64,000 bases of DNA from Bordetella petrii (GCA_017745595.1 WMBV01000020.1:1-64000); one strand, 5' to 3'; counted from the first letter of the stretch, positions 10,886-20,331 are shown. Notes: a model not told the origin generated them from the letters alone. Numbers and translations: made by a program.

Positions 10886-11006
10886 CACCCTGCGGGGGTC
10901 AGACACCTGGAGCTGTCAGGTATCAGGCTCCCGCAGGGTGCCTGATACCGTTGTGGGTTGCGAATCCGGGCAGCGGTGTCTGACACCCCTCGGGGGTCAG
11001 ACACTT
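10877..11006. repeat. palindromic repeat cluster 1 (three elements)
   Basis: Elements at 10877-10908, 10918-10949 and 10975-11006. Outer ones have arms GGTGTCTGAC/GTCAGACACC (the last ends TT); the middle one reads GGTATCAGGC/GCCTGATACC in the opposite orientation. The first supplies the final GGT GTC TGA of the upstream gene. The cluster fills a convergent junction. Confidence 0.93.
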
Positions 11007-11016
11007 GGAACGCGCC

Positions 11017-11325
11017 TCAGCGCGGCCGCTTGATTAGCGCGGCGATCGCGCACACGATCGACAGCAACAGCAGCAGGGCGGCGATGCGCAGCAGGCCGGT
11101 GCCGCCCAGTACGTCGCCGCCGCCCACCACCGTGTCGGACACGCCGCCCACCCAGAGCAGCGCACAGAACAATGCCAGAATGAACAGCAGCACGGCCGCG
11201 CTGGCCAGCAGTGTCAGCATCAGCCGGCCGGCGCGCGGCGGCGGTGCCGGCGCGCGGCGCCTGGGCAGTACCGCGTACAGCAGCAGGACGATGAAGACCG
11301 CGATGACCAGCAGCTTGACGAGCAT
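11017..11325 (-). CDS. small three-helix membrane protein
   Basis: A 102-residue hydrophobic protein, ATG start 14 bases after the lysS stop. Three probable membrane segments are visible: residues 2-20, 36-60 and 78-97, with a basic Pro-rich loop (PRRRAPAPPPRAGR) between the first two. The frame is open far upstream as a shadow of lysS, which hides this gene in simple ORF scans. I recognise no family. Position suggests co-transcription with lysS. The next DNA downstream is a palindromic repeat cluster. Confidence 0.6.
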   Translation of the reverse strand: MLVKLLVIAVFIVLLLYAVLPRRRAPAPPPRAGRLMLTLLASAAVLLFILALFCALLWVGGVSDTVVGGGDVLGGTGLLRIAALLLLLSIVCAIAALIKRPR

Positions 11326-11339
11326 GGCGGCCGGGCCGG

Positions 11340-12860
11340 TCAGTCTTCGCGCCGCAGGTGCGGGAAGAGGATGACGTCGCGGATGCTGGGGCTGTCGGTG
11401 AGCAGCATGACCAGGCGGTCGATGCCGATGCCGCAGCCGCCCGTGGGCGGCATGCCGTATTCGAGCGCGCGGATGTAGTCGGCGTCGAAATACATGGCTT
11501 CTTCGTCGCCCGCATCCTTGGCCTCGACCTGGGCGCGGAAGCGCTCGGCCTGGTCTTCGGGATCGTTCAGCTCGGAAAAGCCGTTGGCGATTTCGCGGCC
11601 GGTCATGAAGAGCTCGAAGCGCTCGGTGATGCCGGGGCGGGTGTCGGAAGCGCGGGCCAGCGGCGATACCTCGACCGGGTAGTCGATGATGTAGGTGGGG
11701 TTCCAGAGCTGCGCTTCGGCGGTTTCTTCGAACAGCGCCAGTTGCAGCGCGCCCAGCCCGGCGCGCGACAGCACCGGGCCGGCCACGTCGGCGCCCAGTT
11801 TCTTCAGTTCGGCGCGCACGAATTCGGCATCGTCGAGCTGGGCCTGGGTGTAGCCGGGGGCGTACTTCAGGATGGCTTCGCAGATGGTCAGGCGGTCGAA
11901 CGGCCGGGACAGGTCGAGTTCGCGTTCCTGGTAGGTGAGCACCGCGCTGCCGGTGGCGGCGATGGCCGCCTGGCGCAGGACGTGTTCGGTGAAGTCCATC
12001 AGCCAGCGGTAGTCGGCGTAGGCGGCGTAGAACTCCATCATGGTGAATTCGGGATTGTGCCGCGGACTGACTCCTTCGTTGCGGAAGTTGCGGTTGATCT
12101 CGAAGACCCGTTCGAAGCCGCCCACGATCAGCCGCTTCAGATAGAGTTCGGGCGCGATGCGCAGGAACATTTCCATGTCGAGCGCATTGTGGTGGGTGAC
12201 GAAGGGCTTGGCCGCCGCGCCACCGGGAATGGGGTGCAGCATGGGCGTTTCGACTTCGAGGAAGCCGGCATCGAGCATGACCTGCCGGATGCTGCCCACC
12301 GCCTTGCTGCGCGCTTCGAAGGTGCGGCGCGTGGCTTCGGTCATGATGAGGTCGACATAGCGCTGGCGATAGCGCAGTTCCTGGTCGGCCACGCCGTGGA
12401 ACTTGTCGGGCAGCGGCCGCAGCGACTTCGACAGCAGGCGCGCCGTGGCGGCATGCACCGACAGTTCGCCCTTGTTGGTCTTGAACACCGACCCTTCGAC
12501 GGCGATGATGTCGCCGATATCCCATTGCTTGAACGCGGCGTAAGCGTCGTCGCCCAGCGTGCCGCGGTCGAGATAGATCTGGATGCGGCCGCTGCCGTCT
12601 TGCACGGTGGCGAAGCTGGCCTTGCCCATGACGCGCTTGAGCATCATGCGGCCCGCGACCTTGACCTGCACGCCGGCGGCGGCCAGGGCTTCCTGGTCTT
12701 GCTCGCCATACTGGCGGTGCAGGTCGGCGGCGTGCGCGTCCGGAACGAAATCGTTGGGATACGCGATGCCGGTTTCGCGCAGTTTGGACAGCTTGGCGCG
12801 CCGTTCGGCGATCAAGCGGTTTTCATCCTGGGCAGCCGGGGCGGGCGAGTGGTCGGTCAT
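11340..12860 (-). CDS. lysS: lysyl-tRNA synthetase, class II
   Basis: Charges tRNA-Lys with lysine. The 506-residue protein has an N-terminal OB-fold anticodon-binding domain (about 60-160), class II motif 2 ([20 protein letters not shown]) and motif 3 ([10 protein letters not shown]). It lies in a leftward run with the SDR gene 6 bases upstream and prfB beyond, the same lysS-prfB neighbourhood found in many proteobacteria. Confidence 0.97.
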   Translation of the reverse strand: MTDHSPAPAAQDENRLIAERRAKLSKLRETGIAYPNDFVPDAHAADLHRQYGEQDQEALAAAGVQVKVAGRMMLKRVMGKASFATVQDGSGRIQIYLDRGTLGDDAYAAFKQWDIGDIIAVEGSVFKTNKGELSVHAATARLLSKSLRPLPDKFHGVADQELRYRQRYVDLIMTEATRRTFEARSKAVGSIRQVMLDAGFLEVETPMLHPIPGGAAAKPFVTHHNALDMEMFLRIAPELYLKRLIVGGFERVFEINRNFRNEGVSPRHNPEFTMMEFYAAYADYRWLMDFTEHVLRQAAIAATGSAVLTYQERELDLSRPFDRLTICEAILKYAPGYTQAQLDDAEFVRAELKKLGADVAGPVLSRAGLGALQLALFEETAEAQLWNPTYIIDYPVEVSPLARASDTRPGITERFELFMTGREIANGFSELNDPEDQAERFRAQVEAKDAGDEEAMYFDADYIRALEYGMPPTGGCGIGIDRLVMLLTDSPSIRDVILFPHLRRED

Positions 12861-12866
12861 GGTGGG

Positions 12867-13622
12867 TCAGTCGTAATTGCGGATATCGTCGATTTCGGTA
12901 TTGCCGAAATCGTCGCGGTCGAGATAGGCCAGAATGCGGGCGGCCACGTCGGCGGGCGCGGCCAGCTTGCCGGTGGCGTGGAATTCCTGGAACTTGGCCA
13001 GCGCGGGGAAGCTGGCGGGGTCGCTGGCGCGGATGGTTTCCTGCATGCCGGTGTCGACGATGCCCGGCGCCAGGGCGACGGCGCGCACGCCGGCGGCGCC
13101 TTGCTCTTGGTTGAGCACGCGGGTGTACATGTCGAGCGCGGCCTTGGTGGCGCAGTACACGCCCCAGCCGGCATTGGGATTGCGGCCCGCGCCGGACGAG
13201 ATGTTCAGCACCCGGCGCGGGGCCTGCAGGCCCTGCACGGCCGCCACGAACCGGGCGGTCAGCAGCATCACGGCGGACACGTTCAGGTTGAACGCGGCGG
13301 CGATGGCCGGGCCGTCGGTCAGCCCGGCGGCGGCGGCCACCGGCTGCACCGTGCCGGCGTTGTTGATCAGCAGATAGCGCCCGGCGTCGCGCGGCAGGGC
13401 CGCGGCGATGCGTTCGGCGGTTTGGGCGGCCGCCTGCAGATCGGACAGGTCGACCTGGATCTGTTCGAGCGTTGCGCCCCGGGCCTGCGCATGCGCGGCC
13501 AGGTCGGGATCGGCGCGGCGCGCCAGGGTGACCAGCCGGGTGCCCGGCCGGGCCAGGCCGCGCGCCAGGGCGGCGCCGATGCCGCGCGAGGCGCCGGTCA
13601 GGATTGCGATCGTGTCGGTCAT
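12867..13622 (-). CDS. short-chain dehydrogenase/reductase
   Basis: NAD(P)-dependent oxidoreductase of the SDR family. It has the cofactor loop TGASRGIG (9-16), NNAG (87-90), the catalytic serine in NISSGAG (142-143) and YCATK (Tyr156, Lys160). The order and the PGIVDTGMQ segment resemble sepiapterin/benzil-reductase-like (YueD-type) SDRs, but the substrate cannot be told. It is inserted between prfB and lysS, 6 bases from lysS, so is probably co-transcribed. Confidence 0.85.
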   Translation of the reverse strand: MTDTIAILTGASRGIGAALARGLARPGTRLVTLARRADPDLAAHAQARGATLEQIQVDLSDLQAAAQTAERIAAALPRDAGRYLLINNAGTVQPVAAAAGLTDGPAIAAAFNLNVSAVMLLTARFVAAVQGLQAPRRVLNISSGAGRNPNAGWGVYCATKAALDMYTRVLNQEQGAAGVRAVALAPGIVDTGMQETIRASDPASFPALAKFQEFHATGKLAAPADVAARILAYLDRDDFGNTEIDDIRNYD

Positions 13623-13679
13623 GCGCTTGCCTCTTCGGATTTCAGTTTCGGTGAAGGCGCCCCGGGGGACGCCGCGGGA

Positions 13680-14784
13680 TCACACGCCTTGTTTCAGGCT
13701 GGCCTGGATGAAGGGATCGAGGTCGCCGTCGAGGACTTTCTGGGTGTTGGAGATTTCGACGTTGGTGCGCAGGTCTTTGATGCGGCTCTGGTCGAGGACG
13801 TACGAGCGAATCTGGTGGCCCCAGCCCACGTCGGTCTTGGAGTCTTCGAGCTTTTGCTGTTCGGCCATGCGGTTGCGCATTTCGAGTTCGTACAGCTTGG
13901 ATTTGAGCATCTGCATGGCTTCGGCGCGGTTGCGATGCTGCGAGCGGTCGTTCTGGCACTGCACCACGATGCCGGTGGGCAGGTGGGTCAGGCGCACGGC
14001 CGAGTCGGTCTTGTTGATGTGCTGCCCGCCCGCGCCGCTGGCGCGGTAGGTGTCGACGCGCAGGTCGGCCGGATTGACCTCGATTTCGAACGAGTCGTCG
14101 ACCTCGGGGTAGACGAACACGCTGGCGAACGACGTATGGCGGCCGCCGGAAGAGTCGAACGGGCTTTTGCGCACCAGGCGGTGCACGCCGGTTTCGGTGC
14201 GCAGGTAGCCGAAGGCATATTCGCCTTCGAGCTTGATGGTGGCCGACTTGAGGCCCGCGACTTCGCCTTCGGATTCTTCCAGGACCTCGGCCTTGAAGCC
14301 CTTGCGTTCGGCGTATTTCAAGTACTGGCGCAGCAGCATCGAGGCCCAGTCTTGCGCTTCGGTGCCGCCGGCGCCGGCCTGGATATCGAGGAAGCAGTTC
14401 AAGGGATCGGCCGGGTTCGAGAACATGCGGCGGAATTCGAGGCCTTCGAGCTGCCGCTGGAAGCCGTCGGCGTCGCCTTCGATGGATTCGAGCGTGGCGT
14501 CGTCGTCATCGGCCGAGGCCAGTTCGAAGAGTTCCTGCGCGTCGGCGATGCCGCTGTGCAGCGCGGCGAGGGTTTCGACGACGTCTTCCAGGGATTTTTT
14601 TTCACGGCCCAGGTCCTGGGCGTGCTTGGGATCATTCCAGACGGCCGGGTCTTCGAGCTCGGCGTTGACGACCTGTAGGCGTTCGGCCTTCAGATCGTAG
14701 TCAAAGATACCCCCGTAGCGACTGCTCGCGCTGCGCGTAGTCTTCGAGGCGGGCGGCGAGCTGGTTCTGGCGTTCGGCTTCCAT
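13680..14784 (-). CDS. prfB: peptide chain release factor 2, with programmed +1 frameshift
   Basis: Class I release factor for UGA and UAA stops. Translation starts [12 protein letters not shown] and meets an in-frame TGA at codon 28 (14701-14703). The site reads GGGGGTATCTTTGACTAC on the coding strand, the same slippery CTT-TGA-C with upstream Shine-Dalgarno-like G run as E. coli prfB. After the +1 shift the frame continues for 340 codons to give 367 residues. The SPF anticodon-like tripeptide (about 207-209) and GGQ (about 252-254) are present. RF2 thus autoregulates: low RF2 favours the shift. Coordinates span both segments (14704-14784 and 13680-14702). Confidence 0.95.
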
Positions 14785-14834
14785 GGTGCTTCCTGGTGGC
14801 TATATTGGTGCGAAACCCAGCATTTTAACGTGGA

Positions 14835-16535
14835 TTATTCGGCATGCTCGACGACGAGCTGCGCCGACACCATGCCGTTCCAGACGTTGGGTTCCAGGCG
14901 ATAGGCCACCCGCACGTGTTCGGGCAGCGACTGGTCATGCCCGAACCAGATGGCGTCGAAGCGCTGGTGGCCGCGCTCCAGCGACAGTTTCAGGTGTTTT
15001 TCGCCCACCAGGCGCTGGTTGCGCACGATGAATTCGTCCAGGAACAAGGGCGGCGCGAAGCCGGCGCCCCATACCTGTTGCTGCAGCAGGATGGCCACGT
15101 CGGCGTTCGCATAGCCGGATTCCAGCGATCCGTCGGTTTCGAGCAGCGGTTCGAACGCATCGCGGCCGGTGAGCTCGCGCACGGCGGCGTCGAAGGCCGG
15201 GCCGAAGGCCGGGAAGTCGTGGCGCCCCAGGGTCAGGCCGGCCGCCATGGCGTGGCCGCCGAACTTGCGTATCAACCCCGGGTGGCGCTTGGAAACGAGG
15301 TCGAGCACGTCGCGCAGGTGCACGTCGGGGATCGAGCGGCCGGAACCGCGGATTTCGTCGTCGCCGGCGGGCGCGAAGGCCAGGGTGGGGCGCCAGAATT
15401 TTTCTTTCAGGCGCGAGGCAACCAGGCCGACCACGCCCTGGTGCCAGCCCGGGTCGAAGACGCACACGGTGGCGCCCGCCGTATCGCCGGCGGCTTCCAT
15501 GGCCGCCAGCGCCTGCTCGCGCATCTCGGCCTCGATGCCGCGCCGTTCGCGGTTGATCTGGTCGAGCTGGCGGGCCATGTCGAGCGCCTGGGCCTCGTCG
15601 TCGGTCGTCAGGCAGGCGATCCCCAGGCTCATGTCGGCCAGCCGGCCGGCCGCGTTGATGCGCGGACCCAGCGCGAATCCAAGGTCGAAGCCGCTGGCGC
15701 TGCGCGGCTCGCGCGCGGCGACCGCGAACAGGGCCCGCACGCCGGGCTGCATGCGGCCGCCGCGCATGCGTTGCAGGCCCTGCGTGACCAGCAGGCGGTT
15801 GTTGCCGTCCAGCTTGACCACGTCGGCCACCGTGCCCAGCGCGACGAGATCGGCCAGCGCGTCCAGGCGCGGCCCGCCATCGGGCGGGTAGGCGCCGCGG
15901 CGGCGCAGTTCGGCGCGCAGGGCCAGCATCAGGTAAAAAATCACGCCCACGCCGGCCAGGTTCTTGGACGGGAAGCCGCAGCCCGGCTGGTTCGGATTGA
16001 CGATGGCCAGGGCGTCGGGCAGCGTGTCGCCGGGCAAGTGGTGGTCGGTGACCACGACGCCGATGCCCGCCGCGTTGGCGGCGGCCACCCCGTCGACGCT
16101 GGCGATGCCGTTGTCCACGGTGATGATCAGGTCGGGCTTGCCGTTGCGGTGGGCGCAGGCCAGGTCGATCACGGCGGGCGACAGCCCGTAGCCGGTTTCG
16201 AAGCGGTTGGGCACCAGGAAGTCGACGTCGGCGCCGAAGGCCCGCAGCGCCCGCAGGCCCACGGCACAGGCGGTGGCGCCGTCGCAATCGTAGTCGGCCA
16301 CGATCAGCAGCCGCTGGCCCCGGGCAATGGCGTCGGCCAGGATGCGCGCGGCATGGTCGACGTGGGTCAGGCCCGCCGGGGGCAGCAGCGCGGGCCAGGC
16401 CAGACGGGTCTGGTCGGGATGGCTGACGCCGCGCGCGGCCCACAGCCGGGCCAGCAGCGGATGGATGCCCGCGGCTTCCAGAATGCGGCAGGCATCGAGA
16501 TTGGACGAACGGACTGTCAGACGGGGCGAGACCAC
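14835..16535 (-). CDS. recJ: single-stranded-DNA-specific exonuclease RecJ
   Basis: 5'-3' single-strand exonuclease used in RecF-pathway recombination and mismatch repair. DHH-family motifs DYDCDG (81-86), TVDNG (139-143) and TDHHLPGD (DHH at 164-166) are intact, followed by the DHHA1 and OB-fold region with GGHAMAAGLTL. I start at a GTG giving 566 residues and a near-family length; it overlaps the 3' end of the rpfE-like gene by 19 bases, implying coupling. The frame remains open upstream, but only as a shadow. Confidence 0.93.
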   Translation of the reverse strand: MVSPRLTVRSSNLDACRILEAAGIHPLLARLWAARGVSHPDQTRLAWPALLPPAGLTHVDHAARILADAIARGQRLLIVADYDCDGATACAVGLRALRAFGADVDFLVPNRFETGYGLSPAVIDLACAHRNGKPDLIITVDNGIASVDGVAAANAAGIGVVVTDHHLPGDTLPDALAIVNPNQPGCGFPSKNLAGVGVIFYLMLALRAELRRRGAYPPDGGPRLDALADLVALGTVADVVKLDGNNRLLVTQGLQRMRGGRMQPGVRALFAVAAREPRSASGFDLGFALGPRINAAGRLADMSLGIACLTTDDEAQALDMARQLDQINRERRGIEAEMREQALAAMEAAGDTAGATVCVFDPGWHQGVVGLVASRLKEKFWRPTLAFAPAGDDEIRGSGRSIPDVHLRDVLDLVSKRHPGLIRKFGGHAMAAGLTLGRHDFPAFGPAFDAAVRELTGRDAFEPLLETDGSLESGYANADVAILLQQQVWGAGFAPPLFLDEFIVRNQRLVGEKHLKLSLERGHQRFDAIWFGHDQSLPEHVRVAYRLEPNVWNGMVSAQLVVEHAE

Positions 16536-17461
16536 CAGGTATTCCAGTTTTTCTTGGGCGCGGGCAGCCAGGACAGCAGGCGGCCGCGCGGTTGCAGGGA
16601 CAGGCGGGCGCGCCGGTCGGCGCCCAGCAGGATTAATTGCACGGGCTGGGCCGGCAGCCGCGCGGCTCCCGCCAGCGGCTGCAGATAGCGCCGGTCGAGG
16701 TCGGCCAGGGCGTCGAGCCAGGCCGCCCAGTCGGCGGCCCGGTGCGGCGCGTCGAGTTCCGTCAGCACCCGCGCGGGCGCGGGCGCCGCGGCCGGCCAGG
16801 CGGTCGCGCCGCCATACAGCCATAGCGCGTTGACGGGAGGCGCGCCGCGCGCGGCGCGCTCGGCGTTGGCCGGATGTTCGTGCCACGCCATCTGGATTTC
16901 GTTGAGCAGGCGGCGCCATGGCCGCATGGCGGGATCCTGGCCCCACCAGTCGCGCAGCGGATGGCCGGCCACGGCGGCGGGGCTGGCCGTGGGGGGCTCC
17001 AGGCCCTTGGGCAGGCGCAGGCGCCAGCGCTGCGGCGCCAGGGGCTGCACCGTGAAGCCGGCGGCTTCGATGCTGGGCCGCGCCGTGTGCAGCAGTGCCT
17101 CGCTTTCGTCGGCGCGCACGTCCATCAGGTCGGGGTCGAGCAGGGTGACCTGGTCGGTGCCCAGCGCCAGGTGGGCCAGTTCGGCCAGCCAGACCGGCTC
17201 GCCGTCGTCGGCCGCCGCGCCGGCACGCAGCGGCCCCAGGCCGCCGCCGATCGGTGCGCCCGCCGGCGGGCGGTAGCCGGCCTGTTCGAGCTGCCAGGCT
17301 TCGTACGGCGTGCAGCCGAGCGCGCGCGGGTCGCAGGGCTCGACACGCGCGGCGGCGGCCTGCAGCCAGGTGTGCAGCACGGGGGCACGCTGCGGCAGCA
17401 GGCGCGCCAGTTCGGCGGCGACGGGCAGGGCAGGCAAGGCGCCCGGGATAGCGATGAGCAT
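16517..17461 (-). CDS. RpfE-like / phosphoglycerate-mutase-related conserved protein
   Basis: A 314-residue soluble protein starting MLIAIPGALPALP. It contains SxxWRR-like and LLDPDLMDV segments and a NALWLYGGATAWPA motif typical of a proteobacterial family found next to recJ, named RpfE in Xanthomonas and often annotated as a cofactor-independent phosphoglycerate mutase-like protein. No full catalytic motif is recognised, so the biochemical role is open. The recJ-prfB-lysS neighbourhood matches the flank of the Xanthomonas rpf cluster, although rpfB, rpfF, rpfC and rpfG are absent here. It diverges from lolF across 63 bases. Confidence 0.6.
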   Translation of the reverse strand: MLIAIPGALPALPVAAELARLLPQRAPVLHTWLQAAAARVEPCDPRALGCTPYEAWQLEQAGYRPPAGAPIGGGLGPLRAGAAADDGEPVWLAELAHLALGTDQVTLLDPDLMDVRADESEALLHTARPSIEAAGFTVQPLAPQRWRLRLPKGLEPPTASPAAVAGHPLRDWWGQDPAMRPWRRLLNEIQMAWHEHPANAERAARGAPPVNALWLYGGATAWPAAAPAPARVLTELDAPHRAADWAAWLDALADLDRRYLQPLAGAARLPAQPVQLILLGADRRARLSLQPRGRLLSWLPAPKKNWNTWWSRPV

Positions 17462-17524
17462 GGCGCCGATTGTAGTCGCAGGCCGGCGGCTGGCCGAGGC
17501 GGCGGTTAATGCCATAATGCCCGG

Positions 17525-18805
17525 GTGCTGAAAATACCTTACGAACTCTGGATCGGCGCCCGCTATGCGGGCATGGCTCGTATCCGCCAGCGACGCGGCC
17601 GCCGCGATCGCTTTATTTCGTTCATCGCCGCCACCTCGATGGCGGGCATCGCGCTGGGCGTGGCGGCCCTGATCGTCGTGCTGTCGGTCATGAACGGCTT
17701 CCAGAAAGAAGTGCGCGACCGCATGCTGTCGGTGCTGCCGCACATCGAGCTGTACATACCCGGCGCCGTGCCCGAACGGGTGCTCGAGCAATGGCGGCAG
17801 TTCGCCGACGCCGCCCAGCGCAATCCCGAGGTCAAGGGAGCCGCGCCGTTCGTAGCCGCGCAGGCCATGCTTGCGCGCGGCCAGGCGCTGCGCGGCGTGC
17901 AAGTGCGCGGCATCGATCCGGCCATCGAGGGCCAGGTATCCGATATTCCGGGCCAGATGTCGTCCGGCAAGTTGTCCGACCTGAAAGCGGGCGGCTTCGG
18001 CGTGGTGCTGGGCAGCGACCTGGCCGACGGACTGGGCGTGAAGGTGGGCGACACGCTGCTGATGCTGGCCCCGCAAGGGTCGATCAGCCCGGCCGGATTT
18101 ACGCCGCGCATGCGGCAATTCACGGTGGTGGGCACGTTCACGTCCGGCCACTACGAATACGATTCCAGCCTGGCTTTCGTCGACGCCCAGGACGCGGCGC
18201 GGGTCTTCCGCGACAGCGGCACCGCGGGCGTGCGCCTGCGCGTGCAAGACATGCAGCGCGCGCCGCAGGTGGCGGCCGAACTGGCCAAGGTGCTGCCGCC
18301 CTACGTGATGGCCAGCGATTGGTCGCGCAACAACCGTACCTGGTTCGCGGCCGTGCAAACGGAAAAGCGCATGATGTTCCTGATCCTGGCGCTGATCGTG
18401 GCGGTGGCGGCGTTCAACCTGCTGTCGTCGCTGGTCATGGCCGTCAAAGACAAGCAGTCGGATATTGCCATCTTGCGCACGCTGGGCGCGGGGCCCGGCG
18501 AAGTGGCCCGCATCTTCCTGGTGCAGGGCGCGCTGATCGGCGTGGTGGGCACCCTGGTCGGGGTGCTGGGCGGCATGCTCATCGCCTATAACGTCGACGT
18601 CATCGTGCCGTTCATCGAAGGCCTGCTGGGCGTGCACTTCCTGCCGCGCGAAATCTACTTCATCAGCGAGCTGCCGTCCGACCCGCAATCGGGCGACATC
18701 ATCACGATCGGCGTGACGTCGCTGGTGCTGTCGTTGCTGGCCACTTTGTATCCCAGCTGGCGTGCGTCGCGCCTGCAGCCCGCCCAGGTACTGCGCCATG
18801 ACTGA
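17525..18805 (+). CDS. lipoprotein-releasing ABC transporter permease (LolC/E/F type)
   Basis: Inner-membrane permease of the Lol system that releases outer-membrane lipoproteins to LolA. The 426-residue protein has the MacB/FtsX-like layout: an N-terminal helix (about 33-60), a large periplasmic domain (60-270) and three C-terminal helices (about 275-300, 320-350, 385-415). The start is GTG. Only one permease gene lies before lolD, which fits the LolDF arrangement (a homodimeric permease) rather than the LolCDE of enterobacteria; a second permease elsewhere cannot be excluded. It overlaps lolD by 8 bases. Confidence 0.88.
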   Translation: MLKIPYELWIGARYAGMARIRQRRGRRDRFISFIAATSMAGIALGVAALIVVLSVMNGFQKEVRDRMLSVLPHIELYIPGAVPERVLEQWRQFADAAQRNPEVKGAAPFVAAQAMLARGQALRGVQVRGIDPAIEGQVSDIPGQMSSGKLSDLKAGGFGVVLGSDLADGLGVKVGDTLLMLAPQGSISPAGFTPRMRQFTVVGTFTSGHYEYDSSLAFVDAQDAARVFRDSGTAGVRLRVQDMQRAPQVAAELAKVLPPYVMASDWSRNNRTWFAAVQTEKRMMFLILALIVAVAAFNLLSSLVMAVKDKQSDIAILRTLGAGPGEVARIFLVQGALIGVVGTLVGVLGGMLIAYNVDVIVPFIEGLLGVHFLPREIYFISELPSDPQSGDIITIGVTSLVLSLLATLYPSWRASRLQPAQVLRHD

Positions 18806-19505
18806 TGCATCGATGAACCGCGCCGGCGAAAGCCCGGCCCTGCAGGCCAGCAACCTGGTGAAAGTCTACGACGAAGGCCCGGCGCGCATCCAGGTGCTCG
18901 ACGACGTCAGCCTGACCGTCGCGCGCGGCGAAATGGTGGCCATCGTGGGGGCGTCGGGTTCGGGCAAGAGCACGCTGCTGCACATTCTGGGCCTGCTCGA
19001 CGTGCCGACCACGGGGCAGGTCACGGTCGATGGCGTTGCCGCGGCCGGGCTGTCCGAAGGGCAGAAAAGCGCGCTGCGCAACCGCAGCCTGGGGTTCGTC
19101 TATCAGTTCCACCACCTGCTGCCCGAGTTTTCCGCGCTGGACAACGTCGCCATGCCCCTGATCGTGCGCCGCGAGCGCCGCGAGACGGCGCGCGCCGCCG
19201 CGCGCAAGGTGCTGGCGCTGGTGGGGCTGGCGCAGCGCGAACATCATTTTCCGGGCCAGCTGTCGGGCGGCGAACGCCAGCGGGTGGCGCTGGCGCGCGC
19301 GCTTGTCACCCGGCCCGCCTGCGTGCTGGCCGACGAGCCCACCGGCAATCTCGACCGCGGCACGGCGCACAAGATGTTCGAATTGCTGACCCAGGTGAAC
19401 CGCGAATCCGGCACGGCGTTTGCTATCGTCACCCACGATGCCGAACTGGCCGCGCTGGCCGACCGCCAATTGCTGATGGAACGCGGGCAACTGGTTTCCG
19501 GATAG
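18798..19505 (+). CDS. lolD: lipoprotein-releasing system ATP-binding protein LolD
   Basis: ABC ATPase that powers lipoprotein release through the adjacent permease. It has Walker A GASGSGKS (51-58), signature LSGGERQRVALARAL and Walker B CVLADEPTGNLD. I use the ATG at MTDASMNRAG (235 aa), which overlaps the permease stop; a second ATG five codons on is possible. Confidence 0.95.
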   Translation: MTDASMNRAGESPALQASNLVKVYDEGPARIQVLDDVSLTVARGEMVAIVGASGSGKSTLLHILGLLDVPTTGQVTVDGVAAAGLSEGQKSALRNRSLGFVYQFHHLLPEFSALDNVAMPLIVRRERRETARAAARKVLALVGLAQREHHFPGQLSGGERQRVALARALVTRPACVLADEPTGNLDRGTAHKMFELLTQVNRESGTAFAIVTHDAELAALADRQLLMERGQLVSG

Positions 19506-19530
19506 CGCGGCGCGGCGCGCCGAGCCTGCC

Positions 19531-20331
19531 ATGTTGATCGACACGCACTGCCACCTCGATGCCGACGAATTCGCCGCCGACCGCCTGCAGGTAGCGCGCA
19601 GCGCGCACGCGGCCGGCGTACGGGCCATCGTGATCCCGGCGGTCGAGCGCGGCAATTTCGCGGTGGTGCGCGACCTGGCCCGCCAGATCGACGGCGGCGC
19701 CTATGCGCTGGGGATCCATCCGCTGTATGTGGAGCGCGCGCACGAGGGCGACCTGGACCTGCTGCGCGAGGCGGTCGTCGCGGCGCTGGACGATCCCCGT
19801 TTCGTGGCCATCGGCGAAATCGGCCTGGACTTCTTCGTGCCCGAGATCGCCGCGGGCGAGCCGCGCGCGCGTCAGGAATACTTCTACGATGCGCAACTGG
19901 CGCTGGCGGCTGAGTTCGACCTGCCGGTGCTGCTGCACGTGCGGCGGTCGCAGGACATCGTGCTGAAGTACCTGCGGCGCCGCGCCGGCGTGCGCGGCGG
20001 CATCGCGCACGCGTTCAATGGCAGCGCGCAGCAGGCCCGGAGTTTCGTCGAGCGCGGTTTCGCGCTGGGCCTGGGGGGCGCCATGACCTACCCGCGCGCC
20101 CTGCAGATACGCCGCCACGCCACCGATATCGCGCTGGACAGCCTGGTGCTGGAAACCGACGCGCCGGACATTCCGCCGGCATGGCTGCATGCGCCCATGC
20201 GGCGCAACGACCCGGCGCAGTTGCCGCGCATCGCCCAGGTGCTGGCCGAATTGCGCGGCCTGGACGCCGCCGCCATCGCCCAGGCCACGACGGCGGCGGC
20301 GCGGCGCGTGCTGCCGCGCCTGCGGCCATAA
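19531..20331 (+). CDS. TatD family metal-dependent hydrolase
   Basis: TIM-barrel hydrolase of the TatD family; characterised members are metal-dependent 3'-5' exonucleases or D-aminoacyl-tRNA deacylases. The 266-residue protein shows the metal motif DTHCHLD (4-10), GEIGLDFF, a VLLHVR segment and ETDAPDIPP near the C terminus. It lies 25 bases after lolD, ahead of comEC, and is likely in the same transcript. The subgroup (TatD, YcfH or YjjV) is unsettled. Confidence 0.88.
   Translation: MLIDTHCHLDADEFAADRLQVARSAHAAGVRAIVIPAVERGNFAVVRDLARQIDGGAYALGIHPLYVERAHEGDLDLLREAVVAALDDPRFVAIGEIGLDFFVPEIAAGEPRARQEYFYDAQLALAAEFDLPVLLHVRRSQDIVLKYLRRRAGVRGGIAHAFNGSAQQARSFVERGFALGLGGAMTYPRALQIRRHATDIALDSLVLETDAPDIPPAWLHAPMRRNDPAQLPRIAQVLAELRGLDAAAIAQATTAAARRVLPRLRP

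Noticed and set aside
10877-11006. CRISPR array
   Set aside because: The repeats are palindromic, in alternating orientation, irregularly spaced and recur at eight loci; no cas genes are present.
11358-14678. Very long open frame (over 1100 codons) antisense to lysS, the SDR gene and prfB
   Set aside because: It is a by-product of high G+C third positions; composition is Gly/Ala/Gln/His/Arg-rich without any family character, and it covers three recognised genes on the other strand.
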